From Sweltsa coloradensis (lineage: Eukaryota > Arthropoda > Insecta > Plecoptera > Chloroperlidae), in assembly GCA_024449915.1 (NCBI GenBank), contig JAMZAV010004992.1, forward strand, positions 1-64,000: a DNA stretch of 64,000 bases. The letters run 5' to 3'. A program made the position numbers and the translations under genes. Positions 35,945-47,148 of the stretch are shown here, piece by piece (within the stretch, counting starts at the first letter, position 1; each line of letters opens with the position of its first letter). The notes beneath the pieces were generated by a model, which saw only the letters and a list, made by a program, of their open reading frames with translations, did not search any database and had not been told where the DNA came from.

Positions 35945-36635
35945 TGGGATGAGAACCCTCCACCCTTTCCTCCTCCTACCTGTGGCTTGTCCTGACCAGC
36001 ATGGACCCCTCCACCCCATATCCCCTAGGCTAGAGTGAAGCATTATGACCTAACGGTTGACGCGCCCGTTATACAAAGTGAAGATAGAACTTTGCCTATC
36101 TTCAATCGGCCAGGAAGCATCGGACGTATAACAAACTGTGCATATTTGCTGAGGTCATAGTGAAGATATTACTATCAACAATAACGATTACGTCATACTC
36201 TATAATGTAACCACCTCACATACCGGGCACAGCCATTCCTTCTTATTTATATGGTATAATGTTCCAAGTAAATATTATCAAACTAGTTTATTTTACACTT
36301 GTCAGACTTGGTTGGCAACAACACCGCCTGGCTTTGAACAACACGCGGTGACCTCACAGTGTTATCACTCTCGTGTCAGAGTTCACGGGCGACACTGATA
36401 ACAGGCCTAGAAACACAGGCCATATAGCATTGAAATCAAGTTTCACAATAATAGATTTAGATTTTCTTTAAATAATTGTTTTTTGTTTTGCAATTTGATC
36501 TCTCACAATGATGTGAAGAACTTCTGTGATGATAACGGCAACAAACTTTTTAAATATGAGAACCCTCCTTTCCTCCCCATATCCCCTGGGCTAGAGTGGC
36601 GCATTACGATCTGACGGTTGATGCGTCCTTAAAAC
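35945..36635. repeat. Two units of a dispersed repeat
   Basis: 35945-36075 and 36550-36635 share GAGAACCCTCC, ATATCCCCT.GGCTAGAGTG, GCATTA.GA and CTAACGGTTGACGCG-type blocks with each other and with 4850-4935. No coding sense. The interval between and the 36640-37200 stretch hold nothing I recognise. Confidence 0.5.
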
Positions 36636-37201
36636 AAATAAACTTAACTCTCTTTTAAAAAATGTATTTAACAATATATGATTACCACAAACACATTCAT
36701 TTTTTATTTAAATTAATAATTTCCTTTTGCTATAAAAATCATTTCTAATATATTTTTTCTTTTAAACTACGAAAACAATATAAACATTAACCATGATGTA
36801 CCCAGCACAACACTCGTCGTAATGGAGACAATCATTCTACTGAGTACGAAATAACTCGATTAATTTTAAACTTTTTAATAAATTACTAGACCTGATCAGA
36901 TAGATAATATTAACCAACTTATAACATTTCGAAGTAAACTTAATACATTTTTGACCCTTAAAGCCACTACACCATGGAGGAGTTCCTTCTAGATAAAGAA
37001 CTTGAATTTGACGATATGAGAGTGTTTGCGGCTATTTAAAGTACTATCGAAGTTCTAAAATTTTTCAATTTTCAATACATAACTTCAAGGGGGCCTTATT
37101 CAAAAATGTTAAATATTGTTTTGTTATTTAGGCCAAAAACTGTATATCCGACTAATGATCAATGAATATCATCTTATTTCCCTCTGTTATTGTTATTATT
37201 A

Positions 37202-37784
37202 TTGGATGAGCGAAGCAAAGACTTCAATTCCACTGAACCCTCAACAAATTTAGCTCGGGTGATTTTTTTTGTTTGATTGTTTTTCTGTTTGTAAGCTCTT
37301 TACCAGGCAAACGGCATATCCGATCTTGATGAAAATTGGAGGGAACCTTCAAAATCTCTGAACTTAGAGGTGTTTTGCTTTTGGGTACAATCGTAGAAAT
37401 ATTTCTCATGAATATCGTACTTTTACGATTTATTTTTTATTTTTAGTGCGATATTTTTTGTGCCCTTTGGGCCGATTTTGACCAAAAAGGGTGGGGCTAC
37501 AACGTTCAAATTATACAAGGCATTAAGTTATGGTGATGTAGTACCTTTTTTAAAAAAGTTGAATAAGTTAGCCAGAATCCATAGAAATAAAGCTTTTAAT
37601 ATAATTTTTAAAAGTAAATAATACCAATTGTTTAAGTAACAATAGAAACTTGACAACAATCACCTACAAAGCGTAAAGGGAGCAAAACAAGCACTTGCAA
37701 AGTTTAAAAATATCCCACGCAAACTAAAAACTTAAAAAAGCTCATCCATCAAAACGACTAAAAAAAGCGTTTGCGAAGCTTCCT
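37202..37784 (+). mobile_element. HINE/Helentron-like element, copy 5
   Basis: Starts TTGGATGAGCGAAGCAAAGA. The 3' part reads GCTCATCCATCAAAACGACT followed by AAAAAAGCGTTTGCGAAGCTTCC. The final CTAG is lost (CTTG). Confidence 0.75.
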
Positions 37785-37929
37785 TGATATAAATTATAAT
37801 TATTATGATATTTTTATGATTGTTAAAATCAGGTTACAAATCTTCACTGACTGTCATTTACTTGTATAACCAGTTTTAAATACTTGTATTTTTTTTAACG
37901 TCCCTGAATAAAAAATCGAAATTGAAAAT

Positions 37930-38110
37930 CTCTTGTGTTTACTCGGGCTGACGCTGAGTCACTACCCTAGCGAGCGGGCCGAGTTGGATGGTTACCTTGG
38001 CGAGAGGGGCGGGAGAGGGGAAGTGGATGCTCTCTTGTGTGTACTCCGGCTGACGCTGAGTCACTACCCTAGCGAGCAAGGATAGTAGATGGGAGAGGAT
38101 GCCTCGATGG
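37930..38110. repeat. Minisatellite, 102-bp unit (array 1)
   Basis: The CTCTTGTGT..ACTC.GGCTGACG block recurs at 37930 and 38032, a period of 102 bp. The unit continues GAGTCACTACCCTAGCGAGC and GCCGAGTTGGATGGTTACC. The same unit forms array 2 at 40560-40729. Because 102 is divisible by three, a minus-strand frame stays open with a 34-residue repeat. Confidence 0.8.
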
Positions 38111-38122
38111 CCAATTTCGCCC

Positions 38123-38258
38123 GCGGCACCGGTCTGCTGCCGTGACGTCAGAGCTAGACCCAGGCTGCCAGGCTGGCCCAAGGATGCCCCGCGGCACCGG
38201 TCTGCTGCCGTGACGTCAGAGCTAGACCCAGGCTGCCAGGCTGGCCCATCTCTTACCA
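38123..38258. repeat. 68-bp tandem duplication carrying two CRE palindromes
   Basis: Two nearly identical 68-bp units start GCGGCACCGGTCTGCTGCCG at 38123 and 38191. Each contains TGACGTCA (about 38142 and 38210), the full cAMP-response-element palindrome. It lies next to minisatellite array 1, in the most GC-rich part of the region. Confidence 0.75.
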
Positions 38259-39054
38259 TTGTGTATTTTAGGGGGCGAGGCGTTCGAAAGGACTAGACGC
38301 GTGTGTTTGTTTTTGCTTTTTCCCAAAATGAATTAACTGTAAACTTCTGTAAATATATTTTACTTATTTTCATGTGATTAATTCCTTATGTAGTGATGCC
38401 AGGCTTGCTTTTTGCCACAGTTTGCAGTGTGTCATCTTTGGATTTACAAGGCGCCAGTTACTAAGTTATATTCTAATTTCCCATGGTGTCATAGTCATCT
38501 CATAGTCATAGATGCAAATAAGTCAACAATTTTTTGAGATGTCGATCAAAAATAATTCATGATTTCCCTCCTTTTATATTGAGTAATTCATGTATTATAC
38601 TATTTATTATTGTTTGTATTCATTCTGTATAATATTATGTATAATATTTTTATTTCAACATTTCATTCCCAATCATGATGCACAGTATTGTGTATCCTTA
38701 TAATTTGTATTATTTATTATTGTGCTATGTAAATAATTCAGTTATAGTCATGAAACAATTATTATTGGTATATTATTTGTGTATATATTTTCAATATTAT
38801 GCTTTGTGAGCTATTGAAGATGCACATTATTAGTACGGTATTCTTATGAAGGCCTATCTATATTGTATTTATTTTCATTGTCAATACATGATAATAAAAT
38901 ATTTACTTGCTGTATGGCCTCAGCATTGGTGGGTCTAACTTAAATTGTGTGTCTGGATTTTGTATGTATTATTGTAAGCCCACAAAACAAGAGTATTTTT
39001 GGCACAGAGTTTTGAGTTAGCAATGCCATATATATGAAAGAATGAACAATGAAT
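38259..39054. other. AT-rich, possible 3'-UTR-like stretch
   Basis: No coding frame. AATAAAATAT at about 38892 could be a plus-strand polyadenylation signal, but no upstream exon is recognised. Confidence 0.3.
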
Positions 39055-39125
39055 GAAAAAAAAAAACACTTGAGCTAATTTTTTGGAGGGCCCGGGGAAA
39101 TTGAAGTTTTCCTTCGTTTCGTCAC
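39055..39125 (-). mobile_element. HINE-like fragment
   Basis: The A-run, ACACTTGAGCTAATTTTTTGG and GAAATTGAAGTTTTCC match only the 5'-terminal portion of the family. Confidence 0.6.
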
Positions 39126-39285
39126 CAATTATTTATTTATTATTTATTTTCAGTTTGAAATGACAAAGTAACTAAACTTTTAAATTTATAATACACATGT
39201 CAAGACTCAAGACAAAATGATGGAAGATAGAAATTAGGGCAAGCCCCCATACCACATATGGGGTTTTTACTACCATTTGTTTATA

Positions 39286-40023
39286 CTAGGCCGTTTCGCG
39301 AACGCCTTTTCCAGTCGCGTTGATGGATGAGCTTCTTTTTTAATATTTCTGTCCAATGATTATGTTTGAAGTGGAATCTCATTACTTTTTCTATAGTAAC
39401 TTGTTAATTATACACCTGTGAAAGGCTTATATTATACCTTTATTTCTATGAATTTGAACAACTTTTTCTTTCAAAGGCACATCACCATAATCTTTATGTC
39501 AAATTTTTAAAAAATGAACCTTGTTTGTAGCCCCCCGTTTGGTCTGTATCGCCCAAAATATCACGAAAATATGTATAAAACTGGGGAAAAAATCGTAAAA
39601 AAGGTTTCGATTTCAATAGAAATTTCTCAATGTCTCTAAAATCATAAAAATATATTATAATTATAGTGAAAAATTTTAAAAACGTTTCCCATAAAGTTCC
39701 ATCAAAGATCGGGGTAGCCGTTGCAAAATATTACGAAAATGTCTCATTAAAAATATTTTTAAAAAACGTCAAAGTAGATAATCATAAGAAATTTTTATTG
39801 ATTGTACCCAAAAACGTTTTTCAAGTCTAAGTTCAGAGATTTCGAAAGTCCCCTCCAATTTTCATCAAGATCGCAAATGCCGTTTGCCTGTTAGAGCGCG
39901 AACAAAACAGACAAAAAACTAACATAAAACTAAAACAAAACACCCGAGCTATTTTCCTTGCGTAACGTTAAGTGGAAAAAAAAACAGAAGTGAAAATTGA
40001 AGGCTTCGCTTTGCTTCAACCAA
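39286..40023 (-). mobile_element. HINE/Helentron-like element, copy 6
   Basis: Begins CTAGGCCGTTTCGCGAACGC, then AGTCGCGTTGATGGATGAGC. Ends with a modified 5' repeat (GGCTTCGCTTTGCTTCAACC). It carries the second 3'-end type, shared with copies 5, 7 and 9. Confidence 0.7.
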
Positions 40024-40559
40024 TATAATTAATAATAAAAACCCCATATTTAATATTAAATAATATCGACGATGATGATGATGAATGATGTTCTATAAAA
40101 CAGTAGAAAATTTATGGGTGATTAATGAAAATACAGTTTAAATTACAAAATTTATAATGATTTTAAATTTTTGCAAGCATGTGATTGAGTGTGAATGAGT
40201 GTGAGCGAGTTGTGAATGCGAGTATGAGTGTGTGTGCATTTGTTATTACCTGTTGTGTTCTTTAGTGTCTTTATGTTAATTTTTTATTTTTTATAATGAA
40301 GAAAACGCGCTAAAATGCCAGTTTGTTTGATTTCATAATATTAATCTTAGGGATTTAATATTTATACTAAACAGTTACATAGTCTGTGAAATGCAGGAAC
40401 AGTAAACATGTTTATTACACCGCCCCGTATATGTCTCCCTCAGTAGAAGCTGCACGCGAGGTCTAGCCTCTGACGTGAAAATTCCAATCGCTGACGCCCC
40501 GCCCCGTTTGGTTTTAACAATAGATCGAGGCAACCTAACCACCTATCTACTAACCTTGC
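40024..40559. other. Intergenic with simple repeats
   Basis: A GATGAT run near 40070 and a degenerate GTGTGA(G)n stretch (40180-40245). Nothing else was seen. Confidence 0.4.
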
Positions 40560-40729
40560 TAGCGAGCGGGCCGAGTTGGATGGTGACCTTGGCGAGAGGG
40601 GCGGGAGAGGGGAAGTGGATGCTCTCTTGTGTGTACTCCGGCTGACGCTGAGTCACTACCCTAGCGAGCGGGCCGAGTTGGATGGTTACCTTGGCCCGAG
40701 GGGCGGGAGAGGGGAAGTGGGAAGTGGAG
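40560..40729. repeat. Minisatellite, 102-bp unit (array 2)
   Basis: Same unit as 37930-38110: GCGAGCGGGCCGAGTTGGAT occurs at about 40562 and 40664. It ends exactly where the left arm of Element II begins. Confidence 0.8.
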
Positions 40730-41221
40730 TCAGACGAAATATATTTAGAATTATCTAAAAGTTATCCAGCAATAGAGTCATCAATGTGTCAGCTTCGATA
40801 AAAAATTGAAGCCTTAAAAACGTACATTTAAAAACATTGATTGTACGCTCGAAGCGCGTATGCTTTATTGTCCACCTTTCCCGCCAAAATATAAATGTAT
40901 CTAAATTTGAATTTTAAACATTATATACCACGCCAACCAGTAACATATGATTTAAAAGTCCGCAAATACAACCCTTTTACATTAGACATTAGTTAGAATA
41001 TCATAGAACCTATTCAAAATAAAATGGAACCATACAAAATAAATCACAAAATATGCGCTGTAGCCTACTCGTTCTTTACATAGAAAATCAGCATCACATG
41101 ACTATACATACAGATTGATACACTCTCTCAACAATTCAATAAATTATTAATACCCTTATAAAGACTGAAAAGGCTAAAAAGGCTAAAAAGGCTTATAATG
41201 GGCAAGTTCAATGATTTATGG
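40730..41221. repeat. Left inverted arm of Element II
   Basis: Matches the complement of 46119-46582 through CAATAGAGTCATC.ATGTGTC, AACGTACATTTAAAAACATT, TATGCTTTATTGTCC, CATTTTATTTTGAA (inverted) and CTTATAATGGGCA. Identity is roughly 85 percent by eye. Confidence 0.8.
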
Positions 41222-41399
41222 TTTCTTTAGTGCAAAGTCGTACGAACACTCACGAAATCACGTCAGTTTAGGTTAACGCCGTGGTAACACTGCCCGAATG
41301 TATTAGACATAGAACAAAAAAGTTATGAACATTAACTTATATTTGGATGATTTCGTAGTATCCATTACATGACCGCTTTACCTTAGATTTAGTCATTAT

Positions 41400-42312
41400 T
41401 CATCAGTGATATATGATTTGCTTTGAAAATAGAACACGTTGTAACAGTCTCGATTACATCGGCAAATATCTGTACAATCCAATCCATTTCGATAGCGGGG
41501 CATTTATCGGAATCAGTGCACAAGAACTTTGTTCTACAAGTGCAGAAAAAATCTTTCAACTTTTCCATTACACAAGGTCCCTCATGATTCCGGATAAAGG
41601 TCCTTGCTGAGAATGAAACACAACACGGAAATTAACACTGAAATTTTTATTTTAATGGCAAAAGGACGGCATGCATTTGATATCTCAGTGCCAACTCCAG
41701 CTTCATTTAAAAATTGAATGTACATATTTTCAAAACCTTTAGGGAGCTGTATTATTTTTCCGTTTTCAATCGAGTCTTTGCAAGAATCCCAAATAAAGTC
41801 TGAGGCTTGGTCATGTTTTGTTAAATGGTTTGATCTTTTTTTGCGGATTCCATATTACTTGTGCTTGTGTATTTTTGATAACAGTCTCGATGATACCTCG
41901 CGTTTACAGCGAAGAGATCGCTTTCAAATGAAGCTCGTTTGCTTACTTATATTCATGTCAACAAGTGAAAATGAACGCCCTCGTTTAAATTTATTTCTTC
42001 CTCGCCACAATTAATGAAAGAGTTGATATTACAATCAAATTTAAGTAATTCATTCCTAGCAAGGCGTTTAGACTCAGTTGGTGCATTGTACGTTGTGCCT
42101 TCTTCAGATAAACGTTTTTTTTGCTCTTTCACGTTTGCGTGAGTCTGTATAAACCGTTCTACAGTTTTACATTCTGTGGAACTAAATGGGCCTTCCTTGC
42201 TATCACAAATAATCCATACGGTAGTTTTGTGAAATGTTGATTTGATATATTCTCTCGCCGAAGGGATTGCAAAATCGTTCTCGTCACCTATTTCAATAAA
42301 TGTGCGGTTGTG
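41400..42312 (-). pseudogene. Relic of the Element II gene (Cys/His-module protein)
   Basis: Read from 42312 leftwards, one frame is open for about 119 codons (HNRTFIEIGDEND, VWIICDSKEG, STECKTVERF) before a stop. It is followed, after a shift, by 41935-41810 with ARYHRDCYQKYTS and a further stop. A third piece lies at 41620-41400. The C..C-like and YHxxC signatures and their spacing resemble the N-terminal modules of the relic at 15560-16925. I take both as members of the same uncharacterised, transposon-associated protein family. Plus-strand frames over this interval are shadows. No catalytic motif is seen. Confidence 0.55.
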
Positions 42313-42612
42313 TGAGTTTTGTGTGTTAAATGTATAATATTTTTATAAGTCGTACATTGCAGTCAGAACTCACCCATTTCCAGGTTATTTTGTACGATTT
42401 TTCATGATTTACAAGAAAATAGTAAAACAACAAGCACAACCATTCGTAGAACAAAACTCACAAAATTAGTGAAAAAACTAAATAATCTGGCACCGAGTTA
42501 TAAAATACTGAACGAACTGTCCTGTTAGAAATATCAAACAGGACTGAACTGATTTTAACCTTAAGTAAAGCTCTTGCACTCTTACACCAATTCATTTTTG
42601 TATTTGTAATTA

Positions 42613-44166
42613 TTGGATGAGCGAAGCGAAGATTTCAATTTCACCGACCCCCTAAAAATTTAGCTCCGTTGTTTTTTTTTTTTTTTTTTTTTCCCGTCTG
42701 TTTGTTCGCTCTCTACCGGGCAAACGGCGTATGCGATCTTGATGAAAATTTGATACGACCTTCGTTTTCTCTAAACTAAGACTTGCCACGTTTTTGGGTA
42801 CAATCGAAGAAATATTTCTCATGAATATCGTACTTTTACGATTTTTTTTTATTTTTAGTGTGATATTTTCGTGACATTTGGGCCGATTCTGACCAAACGG
42901 GTGGGGCTGCAACGTTCATGTTTCACATGCACATTAAGGTATTGGGATGTGTTGACTTTTAAATGAAAAAGTTGAAAAAGTTAGCCAGAATCTATAGAAA
43001 TAAAGGTTTTAATTTGAGTTTTTTGGGGTGTTAAATATTAAAACCTTTATTTCTATAGATTCTGGCTAACTTTTTCAACTTTTTCTTTCAAAAGTCAATA
43101 CATCACCCTTACCTTAATGTTCATGTGAAATATGAACGTTGTAGCCCCACCCGTTTGGTAGAATTCGCCCAAATAGCACGAAAATATAGATTTTAGATCT
43201 TTCTCACAGCCTTGTATGAAAACTTCACAGGAGATAGTATACCTTACTCACAGCCTTGTTGGATGAGCGAAGCGAAGACTTAAATTTCACTGACCCCTCA
43301 AAAAATTTAGCTTCAATGTTTTTTTTTTGTTTTTTTTTTTTTTTTCTGTTTTATCGCTCTCTACCGGGCAAACGGCATATCCGATCTTGATGAAAATTTG
43401 ACAGGACCTTCGAAATCTCTGAACTTAGACTTGCTACGTTTTTGGGTACAATCGAAGAAATATTTCTCATGAATATCGTACTTTTACGATTTTTTTCGAT
43501 TTTTAGTGCGATATTTTCGTGACGTTTGGGCCGATTCTGACCAAACGGGTTGGGCTATAACGTTCATATTTCACATGGACATTTAAATAATGGTGATGTA
43601 TTGCTTTCTGAAAGAAAAAGTTGAAAAATTTACCCAAAATCTATAGAAATAAAGCTTTTAATATAAGTTTTTTGATTTTTTTAACTATATTTTCGTGCCA
43701 TTTGGGCCAAATTCTGACCAAACGGGTGGAGCTACAACGTTCATATTGTACATGGACATTAAGGTTATGGTGATGTAGTATATTTTGGAAGAAAAAGTTG
43801 AAAAAGTTAGCCAGAATCCATAGAAATAAAGCTTTTAATATAAGTTTTTTACGGTAAATAATACCAATTGACAGGAAACAAAAGAAACTAGACAACAATC
43901 ACCTTCAATGCGTAGGCAGCAAAACAAAGCACTTGCAAAAGTAAAGATATCCCAGGCAAACTAAAAACTTTAAAAAGCTCATCCATCAACGCTGCGGGAT
44001 TTTAGCGTTTTCCTAGTTACAAACAATCAAAGATCCAACAGACCTAATGATTGCTTTGTATGGGCCGTGTTAATATGTTTTTATTATTTTAAATTAATAT
44101 TAACATTTCATAATTAAAAAGCTCATCCATCAACGCGACTAAAAAAAGCGTTTGCGAAGCTTCCTA
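42613..44166 (+). mobile_element. HINE-like fold-back variant, copy 7, interrupted by copy 8
   Basis: It begins TTGGATGAGCGAAGCGAAGA. At about 43012 the sequence turns back on itself: 42857-43012 and 43038-43190 are inverted copies with a loop of about 25 bp. A 75-bp segment (TTTTAGATCTTTCTCACAGC) follows. A complete HINE-like element is inserted at CCTTGTT (43261-44016). Then come ACAAACAATCAAAGATCCAA and the 3' end CAACGCGACTAAAAAAAGCG...CTTCCTA. Copy 9 has the same structure without the insertion. Confidence 0.8.
43261..44016 (+). mobile_element. HINE/Helentron-like element, copy 8 (nested, full length)
   Basis: Runs from GGATGAGCGAAGCGAAGACT to GGGATTTTAGCGTTTTCCTAG. The filled site is CAGCCTTGTT-element-TTACAAAC, and the empty site in copy 9 (45002-45017) is CAGCCTTGTTACAAAC. 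It therefore inserted at a T-T with at most a 2-bp ambiguity. Confidence 0.85.
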
Positions 44167-44308
44167 TTTTACAATAACTTGAGTAGAATATACGATCATT
44201 TAGGTTTAAGTATGTGGGAGCAGATAGCGCTTGATAACACGAATGGGAAGATGCGGTAAAGAAACGATATACCACACATATTTCAGTGGAGGGGCTCAAA
44301 CAAATTTG

Positions 44309-45164
44309 TTGGATGAGCGAAGCGAAGACTTCAATTTCACCGACCCCCCAAAAATTTAAGCTCGGGTGTTTTTTTTTTGTGTTTTTTTTTCTGTCTGTTT
44401 GTTCGCTCTCTACCGGCCAAACGGCATTTGCGATCTTGATGAAAATTTGACAGGACCTTTGAAATCTCTAAACTTAGACTTGCTACGTTTTTGGGTACAA
44501 CCGAAGAAATATTTCTCATTAATATCTTACTTTTACGATTTTTTTCGATTTTTAGTGCGATATTTTCATGACATTTGGGCTGATTCTGACCAAACTGTTG
44601 GGGCTACAACGTTCATATTTCTCATGCACATTAAGGTAATGGTGATGTTTTGACGTTTAGTTAGTTATTAGGGTTTAAGGGCACACAACACTAAGGTTAT
44701 CAGTGCCCAGAAATCAGAAAAAGTTGAAAACGTTAGCCAGAATCTATAGAAAGAAAGGTTTTTATTTGAGTTTTTGTGGTGTTAAATATTAAAACCTTAA
44801 TTGTTATGAATTCTGGCTAACTTTTTCAACTTTTTCTTTCAAAAGTCAATACATCACCCTAACTTTAATGTCCATGTGAAATATGAACGTTGTAGCCCCA
44901 CCCGTTTGGTCAGATTCCGCCCAAATAGCAAGAAAATATAGATTTTAGATCTTTCTCACAGCCTTGTATGAAAACTTCACAAGAGATTTTATACCTTACT
45001 CACAGCCTTGTTACAAACAATCAAAGATCCAACAGACCTAATGATTGCTTTGTATGGACCGTGTTAATATGTTTTTATTATTATTTTAAATTAATATTAA
45101 CATTTTATAATTAAAAAGCTCATCCATCAACGCGACTAAAAATAGCGTTTGCGAAGCTTCCTAG
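44309..45164 (+). mobile_element. HINE-like fold-back variant, copy 9 (uninterrupted)
   Basis: Same order as copy 7: 5' half, inverted half turning near 44775, the TTTTAGATCTTTCTCACAGC segment, ACAAACAATCAAAGATCCAA, then the 3' end with ACGCGACTAAAAATAGCGT and CCTAG. About 50 bp at 44660-44710 (GTTAGTTATTAGGGTTTAAG) are extra. Flanks differ from copy 7, so the two are independent insertions of one variant. Confidence 0.8.
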
Positions 45165-46118
45165 TATGCTTATTGTATTGGTAGTAAAGATCTGTAAACA
45201 CAGAAGAGATGAGCAATCATAACGTAGGTGGATCGTACAGTCGCGTCAATTTTGTTTTGCGTTGTGTGCATGTATTATTTTTAAGCCAAACGGGTAAGGA
45301 ACTGAACATAACTGGCCATGCCATGAAAATTTTGGTAATTTTTTTTGTTTAGAAATACATATTGTGCTGTTAGTGTTATTAACAATGTTATCGTCATTAA
45401 AAATCACATTACATATGAATATTTAAAACTATTTAACCACACAGCAACATTTAAATAACACACATCCCTGCTCTAAAACTTTAACATTAGGCCTACCAAT
45501 TCACCATGTTGGTACTTATTCTTATACTTAATTATATTAATAAAAAGGATATGTGTAAATTCGACATAATTTTACAAAACGTTTCATATACATAAGGTAA
45601 CAGCGGGATCCTTTTAGCAGTATTACCCGTATGGAGTAATCTAAACATACAAAGCGACAAAAATCACATCTGAGGTTTAAATTTGTTTAAACAAAGGAGT
45701 TTGACCATGTAGTAGTAAATTTAAATACACCATAACAAATTATGTAACTAGTTGGGTGAAATAAGAAAATTTCAATTTATTTTCTTTCTATTTATGACCC
45801 ATTTTATACTAATATGTAATAAATAGATTAAATTTCATAAACTTATTTCTAACGTTTCTATTAAGTTTATTAAGATTAAGGTAGTTTATTGTATATAATA
45901 AGATTCTAAAGCAATATTGGAAGAAATAGTGAACTAAAATATATATTTTTCACTTTTTGCCGTTTTTACCCATTTTTCTAAATTACCTTTACGCTAAAGT
46001 GATTTCGGGAACTTTTGCACCACACATTTGTGAGGGCCTAAGGAAGGTTTGGTTATAAAATCAGCGTGTTATACGGTTTGTGCACCTAAAAGTGAAAATT
46101 TCAATATTGGTTAGTCCT
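45165..46118. other. Element II interior, right side
   Basis: AT-rich, no coding frame. The last 165 bp (45955-46118) are related in direct orientation to 46795-46970 (GTGATTTCGGG, GTGCACCTAAAAGTGAAA). Confidence 0.4.
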
Positions 46119-46582
46119 CCATAAATCATTGTAGTTGCCCATTATAAGCCTTTGTAGCCTTTTTAGTAAGGCTTTCAATAATTAAATGAATTGTTCAGAG
46201 AGTGAAGTCATGTATGTGATGCTGATTTTCTACGTTCAGAACGAGTACTGTGCATATTTTGTGATTTATATTGTAGGGTTCCATTTTATTTTGAACAGGT
46301 TTTATGATATTCTAACTAATGCCTGATGTAAAATGGTTGTATTTGTTGAGTTTTATAACATATTTTACTAGTTAGCGTGGTATATAATGTTTCAAATTAA
46401 AATTTATAGCTATATTTATATTTTGGCGGGAAAAGTGGACAATAAAGCATAAGCGGCTTCGAGCATACAATCAATGTTTTTAAATGTACGTTTTTCAATG
46501 CTTCAATTTTTTTATCCAAGCAGACACATAGATGACTCTATTGCTAGATAAGTTTACGATAATTCTACGTATTTCGTCTGAA
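46119..46582. repeat. Right inverted arm of Element II
   Basis: Inverted counterpart of 40730-41221. Its inner edge coincides with the end of the direct repeat 45955-46118. Confidence 0.8.
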
Positions 46583-46973
46583 GAATGAGATTGAAATATT
46601 GCGAAACGGTTTAAAAATGCATTTCGGGGTCTATTTATGTGTAAAACAGACTATATAAAATTAAAATTGTGGTTTTTTTGCCTTTTTTTTTTATTACGTT
46701 TATGGATATTAAAAAGTAGTGTTAAAAACAAGGTGTGTGCAGTTTTGTCCAGACGATCAGCTTCCAGCTATTCCTTAATGATGTTACAAAACTTCCCCTT
46801 TTTTTGAAAAGTTACCAGTTTGCCATTTTTTTAAACCCTTTTCCGCTCAAGTGATTTCGGGTAATTTTACACAGTAGTTTAATCAGGGTGTTGAGAACAC
46901 TTGGTTAAATTTTCAGATTGTTTTACTGCTTGTGCACCTAAAAGTGAAATTTCAATATTTTTTACTCCTCTAG

Positions 46974-47081
46974 GGATGTGGAGAGAAGCAGGTTGACTGT
47001 CTGTACTAAGGACAGCATTGCGTGTGCTTGTGGATATAGCTGCAACCGAGCATCCAACTCCAGAACTGTGGATACATATAC
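46974..47081 (+). CDS. Possible Cys-rich exon
   Basis: A pyrimidine-rich acceptor TTTTTACTCCTCTAG and a strong donor GTAAGT bound 108 bp. In one frame (entering at phase 1) there is no stop and the text reads TVCTKDSIACACGYSC, four cysteines in a short span. No partner exon was found on either side and I do not recognise the family. It could be chance; the combination of splice sites and Cys spacing is the only evidence. Confidence 0.3.
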
Positions 47082-47148
47082 GTAAGTGCGCACCGTGTGG
47101 GGTGTCTCTAAAGTTAAATTTTTGTGTTTAATTCTGTGTGTGTGTGAG

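Larger units (their letters stand above)
40730..46582 (-). mobile_element. Element II: about 5.9-kb element with long inverted ends
   Basis: Arms of about 0.48 kb (40730-41221 and 46119-46582) are inverted copies that start and end with TCAGACGAAATA / TATTTCGTCTGA. A decayed minus-strand gene (42312-41400) runs towards the left arm and stops about 0.2 kb from it. Three HINE-like elements (42613-45164) have inserted in the middle, so the original element was nearer 3.5 kb. The layout mirrors Element I although the arm sequences differ. No target duplication could be identified. Confidence 0.6.

Noticed and set aside
41413..42014. Plus-strand frames of 65 and 98 codons
   Set aside because: Shadows of the minus-strand Element II relic, whose frames carry recognisable motifs.
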